A stretch of 64,000 bases of DNA from assembly GCF_000960975.1 (NCBI RefSeq), contig NZ_CP010803.1:1216001-1280000 (forward strand), written 5' to 3'. Below, one piece after another: positions 55,391 through 64,000 of this stretch. Position numbers and translations under genes: made by a program. This stretch comes from Martelella endophytica (GTDB lineage: Bacteria; Pseudomonadota; Alphaproteobacteria; Rhizobiales; Rhizobiaceae). The notes below the pieces were generated by a model. It worked only from the letters and a program-made list of their open reading frames with translations, did no database searches and had not been told where the DNA came from. Numbering within the stretch: position 1 is the first letter of the stretch; each line of letters begins with the position of its first letter.

Positions 55391-55951
55391 ATGCCAAGAC
55401 GCAAGTCAATCTCCGAGCCGGACCTGCTTGCCCTTCTTCTCGATGCCATGATGGCGGTCGGGCCGGACAACCTCACCTTTGCCAGAGCGGCAGCGTCCAC
55501 CGGGCTTTCCGCTCCGACGCTCGTGCAACGCTTCGGCGCGCGCGACAGGATGATCGAGGCTGTGCTTCTCTATTCATGGGACCGGCTTGATGAAGCCACG
55601 GAGGCCGCCGATGTCGGCTACCCGGTCTCGCCGCGGGGAGCGATCGACCTGCTCCTGCATCTCACGCACGACCCGGGCCAGGGCCTTGATGGCGGTTTGC
55701 GCTTGCTCCAGGAAGATATGAGAAACCCGGCACTGAGGGCGCGCGGCAGCGCCTGGGGCGACAGGCTTTCGGTTGCACTGAACCGCAGGTTGGCGAAGAA
55801 GGGTGCCACGGATCTCGGCTGGCAGATGGCGCAGGTCTGGCAGGGCGCCATCATCTGGTGGGGCTTCTGCCGCAATGGCGACCCGGCGCAGGCCATCCGG
55901 TCTGCGCTCGAAGCCTGGTGCGAGACGGCAGGGCTCGACTACAGCCCGTAA
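55391..55951 (+). CDS. TetR/AcrR family transcriptional regulator
   Basis: 186 residues. The N-terminal helix-turn-helix includes LTFARAAASTGLSAPTLVQR near residues 29-48, followed by a helical ligand domain. The start ATG is immediately next to the palindrome, with no Shine-Dalgarno, so the mRNA may be leaderless or nearly so. It is divergent from the RibD-like reductase and its end overlaps the convergent SLC13 gene by 13 bp. The inducer is unknown. Confidence 0.88.
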   Translation: MPRRKSISEPDLLALLLDAMMAVGPDNLTFARAAASTGLSAPTLVQRFGARDRMIEAVLLYSWDRLDEATEAADVGYPVSPRGAIDLLLHLTHDPGQGLDGGLRLLQEDMRNPALRARGSAWGDRLSVALNRRLAKKGATDLGWQMAQVWQGAIIWWGFCRNGDPAQAIRSALEAWCETAGLDYSP

Positions 55952-57759
55952 TACCAAGGCGCCAGCACCGCGAAGGCGATGGTCAGCAGGATGATCAGCG
56001 GAATGCCGGCGCGCATGAAATCCTGGAAGCCGTAGTGTCCGGGCCCCATCACCATCAGATTGGTCTGGTAGGCGATCGGCGTGGCGAAGGAGCAGTTGGC
56101 GGCGTAGATCACGGCGGCGACGAATACCGCCGGCGGCGCATCGATCTGGTTCGCCATGTCGATCGCGATCGGGACGAACAGCGCGGCGGCGGCGTTGTTG
56201 GAAAGCACATTGGTCAGCAGTGCCACGCTGACGAAGAGCAGCGCGATGATCACCGGCGCCGATGAGCCGCCGCCAAGCCCGACAATGGTCTCGGCGATCA
56301 GCCTTGCCCCACCTGTCGCCTGAAGGGCAGTCGACATCGCGATCGAGGCGCCGACAAGGAGAAAGATCTGCCGGTCGAAGGCGCGTGCGGCCTGCTGCAT
56401 CGTCAGGCAGCCGAACAGCAGCATCAGCACCACGCCCGCCACCGAATTCACCGCGATCGGGGAAAGCCCGCTGGCCGAAAACAGCACGATACCGGCAAAG
56501 ATCACGCTTGCGATCAGCGCCTTGTCGCGCGGCGGCACGCTTTCGGCGGAATGCTCCAGCAGCAGGATATCGTGATTGCCGCGCATCGACAGGATGTCAT
56601 CTTCGTCACCGCCGACCAGCAGCGTGTCGCCAGCTTCAAGGCGAAGCTGCGCCAGCGGCGAGCGTGCCATCCGGTTCTTGCGGCGCACGCCGAAGATGGT
56701 GACGTTGAAGCGATGCTGGATACCGCTGAAACGCACCGTGCGGCCCTCGAACAGGGAGCCGGGCGCGATCACCGCCTCGGCAAGGTGATAATGCGGGCCC
56801 GGCTTGCGCTCGCCGGCTGGTGCCGAGCCATCCGGCGGGGCGGCAAGGTCGATCTCGCCGGCGGCGATCAGGTCCATGAATGCCTTGCGGGTTCCTGTGA
56901 GCTGCAGCCGGTCGCCGGGCGCCAGCGTCAGCTCGTCGTCATAGGGCGGCAGGGTGACGGCGCCGTTGCGGATCATGGCATGCAGCGAGAGCGGCGCCAG
57001 ATTGGGAAAGAAACCGGAACGCGCCGTATCGCCGGCAAACCGGCTCGTCGGCAGGACCACGACTTCGCCCAGAAACTGGGTGCCGGCGCGCGCGATGTTT
57101 TCGAGCCCAGCCGAACGCTTCGGCGAGAGGATGCGCGGCAACACCAGAACCACATAGAGAAAGCCGATCACGGCGAGGATGGTGCCCATGCCGGTGATGT
57201 CGAAGAAACCGACCTCGATGCCCTGTTCGGCGGCGACGCCGGCCGCGATCATATTGGTCGAGGAGCCGATCAGCGTCGTCATGCCGCCGAGAATGGAGAC
57301 GAAGGAGAGCGGCATGAAGATACGGTAGGCCCTGAGCCGAAAGCGAGCGGCAAGCGCGATCAGCACTGGGATGAAGATCACCACCACGGGCGTATTGTTG
57401 AGGAAGGCGGAGGTAACGCCCGCCACCACCAGGATGACGGTGATGGCGCGGCGCGGATTGCTGCCACGGCCGATCCAGTTGATGATACCTTCCAGCGCAT
57501 CCGTGGCGAACAGCCCCTTGCCGACGATCAGCAGCGCCAGCACCGTGACGAGTGCGGGAGAGGAGAAGCCGGCGAGAAGGGCCGCGACTGTCACCTCTTC
57601 GCCTTCCGCCGGCTGATAGGGAAAGGCCCCGAACAGTACCAGGAGCAGCGTCAGCGATGTGAGCGCAACCGCTTCGACGGGATAGCGGTCGAGCGTGTAG
57701 AGGACGATCGACCCGGCAATGATTGCCAGCGTGGCAATGAGGTGGACGTGTTCCAGCAA
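55939..57759 (-). CDS. SLC13/citrate-type permease with TrkA-C domains
   Basis: 606 residues. Two blocks of membrane helices (about 1-195 and 400-606) surround a soluble region with TrkA-C (RCK_C) repeats. In it, GAVTLPPYDDELTLAPGDRL and RLEAGDTLLVGGDEDD are visible. ILGGMTTLIGSSTNMIAAGV near residues 155-174 and NNTPVVVIFIPVL near 121 are ion-transporter signatures of the SLC13/ArsB superfamily. The substrate (dicarboxylate, sulphate or other anion) cannot be told. The start codon is TTG at 57759 with GAGG about 9 nt upstream. Confidence 0.9.
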   Translation of the reverse strand: MLEHVHLIATLAIIAGSIVLYTLDRYPVEAVALTSLTLLLVLFGAFPYQPAEGEEVTVAALLAGFSSPALVTVLALLIVGKGLFATDALEGIINWIGRGSNPRRAITVILVVAGVTSAFLNNTPVVVIFIPVLIALAARFRLRAYRIFMPLSFVSILGGMTTLIGSSTNMIAAGVAAEQGIEVGFFDITGMGTILAVIGFLYVVLVLPRILSPKRSAGLENIARAGTQFLGEVVVLPTSRFAGDTARSGFFPNLAPLSLHAMIRNGAVTLPPYDDELTLAPGDRLQLTGTRKAFMDLIAAGEIDLAAPPDGSAPAGERKPGPHYHLAEAVIAPGSLFEGRTVRFSGIQHRFNVTIFGVRRKNRMARSPLAQLRLEAGDTLLVGGDEDDILSMRGNHDILLLEHSAESVPPRDKALIASVIFAGIVLFSASGLSPIAVNSVAGVVLMLLFGCLTMQQAARAFDRQIFLLVGASIAMSTALQATGGARLIAETIVGLGGGSSAPVIIALLFVSVALLTNVLSNNAAAALFVPIAIDMANQIDAPPAVFVAAVIYAANCSFATPIAYQTNLMVMGPGHYGFQDFMRAGIPLIILLTIAFAVLAPWYYGL

Positions 57760-57933
57760 GCTTGAGGCCTCATCAGGGGCTTGGGCGACAGGCGGGGGCC
57801 GCCCGGGCGCGAACCAGCATACTGGCAGACGCTGCCGCGTTTCGGCAAGCCTCTGCTAACATCTTGTGCGTAAATCTTTTTCTCGGCTGCGGACGAGCCT
57901 TTCGCACCCGCCCGCAACGGTATCGGCAAAGCC

Positions 57934-58356
57934 CTAGAGGCCGAAGGTCACATGGCCGGCATCGTCTATCGTCCAGGCCGGATTGTAGGCAATCTCCCAG
58001 GCATGGCCGTCCGGATCGGCGACATAGCCCCGATAGCCGCCATGGGGTGGTGCATCGGCCGGGCGCAGCAGCGTTCCGCCGGCGGCGACCAGTTTCGCGA
58101 TCAGCGTCTCGACGGCGTCAGGGCTCTCGACATTGTGGGCCAGTGCATAGGCGCCATTGCCGGGCTGCTGGGCGCGCCCGGCATCCTCCGCCAGCTGATT
58201 GGCCAGCCAGAGGCCGAGCACCAGCCCGTTCATCTGGTAGAAGGCGATGTCGGCATTTTCGAAAACCGGCGTCCAGCCGAAGCCGTCCGCGTAGAACCGT
58301 CTGGCGCGCTCCGGGTCCTTAATGCCGAGGGTGATAACTGAGATCTGCTGTTGCAT
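57934..58356 (-). CDS. VOC family protein
   Basis: 140 residues of the vicinal-oxygen-chelate fold. MQQQISVITLGIKDPERARR opens the protein. FYQMNGLVLGLWLANQLAED is in the middle, and VADPDGHAWEIAYNP near residues 110-124 is the classic C-terminal strand with the Glu ligand. Metal dependence and substrate are unknown. It lies downstream of a 716-bp intergenic region. Confidence 0.85.
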   Translation of the reverse strand: MQQQISVITLGIKDPERARRFYADGFGWTPVFENADIAFYQMNGLVLGLWLANQLAEDAGRAQQPGNGAYALAHNVESPDAVETLIAKLVAAGGTLLRPADAPPHGGYRGYVADPDGHAWEIAYNPAWTIDDAGHVTFGL

Positions 58357-59072
58357 GACGCACTCCTTCCGTTCGCGACCGCACCATGCGGTGGCGTGAC
58401 GTCAGGGGACGAGGCGCAATGCCAGTCGGAATTTCCCGATGGGGAAACGGGCGGGCAAACCAAACCACCCTAACCATTTTAGACCGGCAAAAGATATCAT
58501 GCGCGCACATAGGTGAACAAGAGAGCCGCCGCCGCCGATTTTTTTTCGCGCGGGGCGCGTCAAGCCGGCTTCCGGAATTTCGCCTTGAAAAAGAGAAATT
58601 TAGTTAACGTGGCATGGATGGCCCCGCAGCCGACGCGGGTTTCTCGTGCCCGAGACGGCGCGATTCTCCATATCTTGGCCCCATTTTGCCCGTTTTAGAA
58701 AATCACAACTGGTGTTCCACGCCGCGGCGTGGCGGGCATTGCATGAAATTGCCATCACTGCTGTCGCCTGCCGGCTGGCACGACGAAAGAAACCGACGTT
58801 TACGTCAAGGCTCCATTCAGGAAGGAAACGACAATCGCATGAAAGCGGTCGCCCTTGATCTCGGCACTGATTTGTCGAAAAATGAAACGCGCAGTTTAAG
58901 CGCATTGTTCCTTAAAAAAATCGAGGGCCCTTTCGCCCGCTTCTTCAGGGTGTTTGCGTCATCGGATCTGGGGGGCGCCATTTGGCGTAAGGAAAAATTT
59001 ACCCTGTTCCTCATATTCTTCTCCTCGGCAACAACCACACCGTCTTTGAGTAATGCGTAGGAAGTGTGCGCC
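58357..59072. other. 716-bp intergenic region, no gene confirmed
   Basis: The largest gap in the window, between the VOC gene and the Tlde1-type gene. A plus-strand frame at 58614-59060 is open for 148 codons but has no ribosome-binding site and an unnatural composition. Local features: a T-rich run after GCCGCCGCCG near 58530-58546, a palindrome-like GCCGCGGC near 58722, and AT-rich sequence at 58860-59010 that could hold the promoter of the next gene. A long 5' leader or small RNA could be here, but I cannot define one. Confidence 0.55.
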
Positions 59073-60185
59073 GTGACGTTGAAGAAAGTTCAGAATCCAC
59101 GCCGCAAGCGTGAAGGCAGAGGCGTGCTCCTTCGCCTCATCGCCGCCGCGACCGTCTGTGTCGCAGCAGGTGGTGCCATCGTGTCGATTGCGGCCTCGCC
59201 GATCATCTCGACCTCGGTGACACGGCCATCGCTGTCAGCGACATCGGGGCTCAGCCTGAGCGTCAATCCCGCCTTCAGGCAACCGCAGCGCGCCCAGAGC
59301 GCCAAGGGCGAACGCCTTCTGGCGGCAAGCGCCGGCACCGGCCGTGCGCTGCCGATGGAACCCGACGAAATCCGTCTTTCCTACCTGAAGCCGAAGCTTG
59401 AAAAGGCCGGGGCCCAGGTGCTTGCCGTGTGGCAGCGCGGCCTCGTCCACAAGCAGATCGAGGAGAATGCCGCAGCGGAGATCGCGCTTGCCGGTCCGCC
59501 GCCTGCGCTGGCCGAGAAGCCGGCCAAGCCCGCGGCCTCTCCGTCGATCCCGGCCGCGACGGCGCTCGCGGCCGTCGCTCCCGGCAAGGATACGACCCAG
59601 GATGCCGGCAATGCCTTCGAACTGGTGCTGCAGGGGGCGGATTCGTCCCGTCTGGCCGATGGCGAGGTCCCGGTTCCCGAGCAACGGCCGGGCGGCAGCA
59701 AGATGCTTGCCTATGCCGCACCTGGTCATGATGACTACGACCAGCTCTTTGGCGAGGTGCCGGAGCGGACCAAGAAGGTCGCCGTCTATGACATTTCGGC
59801 CGGCAAGGTCTACATGCCCGATGGCGAGGTCATGGAAGCCCATTCCGGCATCGGCAAGTATCGCGACAATCCCAAATACACGCATGTGAAGATGGCAGGC
59901 GCCGTTCCGGCGGCAACCTACAAGCTGACACCGCGCGAAGCGCTGTTCCACGGCGTGCCCGCCTTGCGCATGACCTCCGTCGACGGCACCAATCCGCTCG
60001 GCCGTACGGGCCTGCTCGCGCACACCTACATGCTGCGCACGCCGGGTGATTCGCACGGCTGCCTGGTGTTCAAGGACTACTACAAGTTCCTGAAGGCCTA
60101 TCGGGCGGGGAGGGTCGATTACATCGTCGCGGTCTCAAGTCTCGGCGCTGGCGCAACCTTGGCGCTGGCGAACCGGACAAGCTGA
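59073..60185 (+). CDS. Tlde1-domain (DUF2778) exported L,D-transpeptidase-like protein
   Basis: 370 residues from a GTG at 59073; a GTG three codons earlier is too close to the AGGA box. An N-terminal hydrophobic helix (LLRLIAAATVCVAAGGAIVS) follows a basic KKVQNPRRKREGRG stretch and may anchor the protein. A long Ala/Pro-rich linker follows. The C-terminal domain carries EAHSGIGKYRDNPKYTHVK (His257) and TPGDSHGCLVFKDY (His328, Cys330), the His/Cys pair of the DUF2778/Tlde1 family. Some relatives are T6SS-delivered peptidoglycan toxins; here no immunity or T6SS gene is adjacent, so a cell-wall role in the host is more likely. Confidence 0.85.
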   Translation: MTLKKVQNPRRKREGRGVLLRLIAAATVCVAAGGAIVSIAASPIISTSVTRPSLSATSGLSLSVNPAFRQPQRAQSAKGERLLAASAGTGRALPMEPDEIRLSYLKPKLEKAGAQVLAVWQRGLVHKQIEENAAAEIALAGPPPALAEKPAKPAASPSIPAATALAAVAPGKDTTQDAGNAFELVLQGADSSRLADGEVPVPEQRPGGSKMLAYAAPGHDDYDQLFGEVPERTKKVAVYDISAGKVYMPDGEVMEAHSGIGKYRDNPKYTHVKMAGAVPAATYKLTPREALFHGVPALRMTSVDGTNPLGRTGLLAHTYMLRTPGDSHGCLVFKDYYKFLKAYRAGRVDYIVAVSSLGAGATLALANRTS

Positions 60186-60192
60186 TGCAAGA

Positions 60193-60217
60193 AAAGGCGG
60201 CCCATGGCCGCCTTTTT
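60193..60217 (+). terminator. Rho-independent terminator after the Tlde1-type gene
   Basis: AAGGCGGCC (60194-60202) pairs with GGCCGCCTT (60206-60214) across a 3-nt loop, followed by a T run to 60217. It starts 8 bp after the stop codon. Confidence 0.88.
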
Positions 60218-60278
60218 CGTCGGTGGCGTCCGCAAACCGTGTTGGTGCGCTTCGGCTGGCATGAAGCAACCCGATCCG

Positions 60279-60950
60279 TCAGGCATTCTCTCCGGCCTTC
60301 AGACGCGCAATAATCTTGTCCAGATTTGCGGCGGCCTCTTCGCGGGTGACGGCATAGCCGTAGGGTTCGCCGACTTCCACGCCCCATGGCACGAGCACGT
60401 CGAAATCAACCGCCTTCAGCAGCGCGAGACTGTCGAGATATGCCGCGCGATCGCTGTCGCCGAGGAGAACGGCCTTCCATTCGCTGCCCTGCACCCAGAG
60501 GCTGTCGCCGGAAAAGAGGAAGCGGTGCGCGCCGTTGTCCCAGAGGAACATCGTTGCACCGGGCGTATGGCCGGGTGTCGGGATGACCTCCAGATCATCG
60601 TCGATCATATGGCGCTCGGAAAACGTCCCGGCGATCGGAAGATCGACCCCCGCCCGATCCGCCTCGTGGATGAAGACGGGCACATCGAGGCTCGGGGCCC
60701 CATACATCGCTTCATGATGGTGGTTCAGCAACAGCCGCTCGGGCCGACCCAACCCGCGGATTTCATCCGCAGCTTCGCTGATCCCCGGAGCGTTGTAGAC
60801 GATCGTGTTGCCCTGCGGCCGTTGCAACACGAACGCGCGCACCACCACCCCGCCGAGAAACGGCAGCGGGGCGGTCGGCGTTCCTGACAAGCCGCTGACA
60901 GTGGATTGCAGTCCTTTGGTATCGTCCGTGAAGGTGAGATCATCCGGCAT
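60279..60950 (-). CDS. MBL-fold metallohydrolase, atypical metal site
   Basis: 223 residues of the metallo-beta-lactamase fold. The first metal motif is NHHHEAMYG near residues 75-83 instead of the usual HxHxDH. The second (IPTPGHTPGATMFLWD near 123-138) and the Asp of FLFSGDSLW are normal. The altered first motif makes catalytic competence uncertain. It is 15 bp downstream of a MarR gene on the same strand and is probably regulated by it. The substrate is unknown. Confidence 0.82.
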   Translation of the reverse strand: MPDDLTFTDDTKGLQSTVSGLSGTPTAPLPFLGGVVVRAFVLQRPQGNTIVYNAPGISEAADEIRGLGRPERLLLNHHHEAMYGAPSLDVPVFIHEADRAGVDLPIAGTFSERHMIDDDLEVIPTPGHTPGATMFLWDNGAHRFLFSGDSLWVQGSEWKAVLLGDSDRAAYLDSLALLKAVDFDVLVPWGVEVGEPYGYAVTREEAAANLDKIIARLKAGENA

Positions 60951-60965
60951 CGGCTGGTTTCCTTT

Positions 60966-61445
60966 TCATGGATCGTCGTGGAAATGAGGCGCGTTGGTGC
61001 TGCGGGCATCCACTGTCGACGGATGCGCGAGATGCGCCTCGATGCGGCGAAGCGCCTGCGTCACCGTTGCGATCGTATCGGGGTCCAATGCAGCGCCGCC
61101 CAGCGCCGCGCTCCAGGCATCTCGCATGCGAAGACTGTTCTTCATCGCGCGCTCGGTCGGGTGGAGATGGGCGATGCGCGCGTCCTTGGGATCGGCCAGC
61201 CGCTCCAGCAGGCCCTTTGCCACCAGCCCCTTCAGCACCCGGCTGAAATTGCTGGTCGGCAGTCCGCAGGCATCGGCGGCGCGGCGCGCGGACACACCCG
61301 GGTTTCGCCCCACGAACCGCATCACGCTGATTTCGATCGGCGTGCACGGCCCCGGTTCGAGGTTGGACGGAGCGGGAAGCTGCCGGGCCACCGCGTGGAC
61401 GAGGTCGGCCAGTTCATAAAGCGCAGCGTCATGCTCCTTGCCCAT
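60966..61445 (-). CDS. MarR family transcriptional regulator
   Basis: 159 residues. The winged-helix region spans VMRFVGRNPGVSARRAADAC, LPTSNFSRVLKGLVAKGLLE (recognition helix) and RLADPKDARIAHLHPTERAM (wing), residues about 43-103. Flanking helices are for dimerisation. It precedes the MBL gene by 15 bp, a regulator-target operon. Palindromes just upstream of its start suggest autorepression. Confidence 0.9.
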   Translation of the reverse strand: MGKEHDAALYELADLVHAVARQLPAPSNLEPGPCTPIEISVMRFVGRNPGVSARRAADACGLPTSNFSRVLKGLVAKGLLERLADPKDARIAHLHPTERAMKNSLRMRDAWSAALGGAALDPDTIATVTQALRRIEAHLAHPSTVDARSTNAPHFHDDP

Positions 61446-61459
61446 GTGTCGGCCCTTTT

Positions 61460-61480
61460 GCTATCGTCTGATAGCTATCA
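61460..61480. promoter_or_regulatory. Overlapping palindromes upstream of the MarR gene
   Basis: GCTATC-GTCT-GATAGC at 61460-61475 and the perfect 12-bp TGATAGCTATCA at 61469-61480 overlap, 15-35 bp before the MarR ATG. This is the expected place for a MarR-type autoregulatory operator. Confidence 0.7.
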
Positions 61481-61555
61481 TGTAATAGTATTTTATGAAA
61501 CGTCAAGGGAGTCCGCTATGCGAAAGGCTGAAGGAGATAGTCGTTCCGAAAAGCG

Positions 61556-61579
61556 AACGGGGCCCGAAGAGGCCCCGTT
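61556..61579 (-). terminator. Terminator of the nrdEF transcript
   Basis: AACGGGGCC (61571-61579 read on the minus strand) pairs with GGCCCCGTT (61556-61564) with a 6-nt loop, 30 bp after the nrdF stop. A CTTTT stretch follows on the minus strand. Confidence 0.75.
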
Positions 61580-61608
61580 GCAGATTGGTCAGGAAGGAAC
61601 AGGCTTCC

Positions 61609-64000
<2,392 letters not shown>

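Noticed and set aside
58614..59060. 148-codon frame upstream of the Tlde1-type gene
   Set aside because: No ribosome-binding site and no protein-like pattern; the region is more likely regulatory.
61546..61560. GTTC and GAAC near 61542-61557 as a LexA box
   Set aside because: The half-sites are inverted with 8 nt between them, not the direct GTTC-N7-GTTC arrangement, and they overlap the nrdF terminator region.

Overview
The window is chromosomal DNA of about 62% G+C from an alphaproteobacterium of the order Hyphomicrobiales, most likely Rhizobiaceae or a close relative. This rests on rhizobial gene content (dgcN-dgcA, a NadQ-type regulator ahead of nadABC, a DUF6101 gene beside ubiA, a PA0069-type radical SAM protein), on rhizobial palindromic intergenic repeats, and on a GTTC-N7-GTTC LexA-type box. 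The genus is not resolved; Martelella is only a guess. There is no phage, plasmid, insertion sequence or CRISPR. Most of the window is housekeeping DNA.

Layout. 1-2.2 kb: the end of cfa, ubiA and a DUF6101 gene. 2.3-7.3 kb: LacI and SorC regulators, a GMC oxidoreductase and a sugar-type SDR, perhaps a small catabolic module without its transporter. 7.3-15.7 kb: the glycyl-tRNA synthetase region read leftward (glyQ, lemA, aroA, DUF2207, glyS). aroA splits the usual lemA/DUF2207 pair, two composite palindromic repeats are present, and a second, synonymously diverged copy of the glyS start lies just upstream of glyS. 15.8-20.2 kb: putP, sppA, a tRNA1(Val)-type methyltransferase and a DUF2007 protein. 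20.3-24.6 kb: ispB, a TPR protein, ispE and moaB, the last three overlapping as an operon. 24.7-27.4 kb: a glycosyltransferase, the radical SAM gene with a LexA-like box, rnhB and tRNA-Pro.

27.7-33 kb: phosphomannomutase and manC (GDP-mannose synthesis), then dgcN-dgcA (D-glutamate catabolism). 33-39 kb: GNAT, MFS, DedA, tRNA-Thr, folE, a DMT exporter, a glyoxalase, an AAA ATPase and a MliC-type lysozyme inhibitor. 39-41.5 kb: phosphate acetyltransferase and a YegD-like Hsp70. 41.5-43.3 kb: an AT-richer accessory patch with a small unknown protein and an orphan autotransporter passenger lacking its barrel. 43.4-48.7 kb: a complete dppABCDF operon.

49-54.4 kb: a NUDIX hydrolase, nadQ and nadABC with a candidate NadQ operator. 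54.4-58.4 kb: DUF2147, a RibD-like reductase divergent from a TetR regulator across a 12-bp-arm palindrome, an SLC13 permease and a VOC protein. 59-61.5 kb: a Tlde1-domain L,D-transpeptidase-like protein, then a MarR-MBL pair with its own palindrome. 61.6-64 kb: nrdF and the 3' part of nrdE (class Ib ribonucleotide reductase), which runs off the window.

I did not find a clearly new multigene system. The best leads are the orphan passenger with its small partner, the glyS gene-replacement scar, the possible SOS control of the radical SAM gene, and the composite repeat that leaves an open frame into DUF2207. Function assignments come from motif recognition without database searches.
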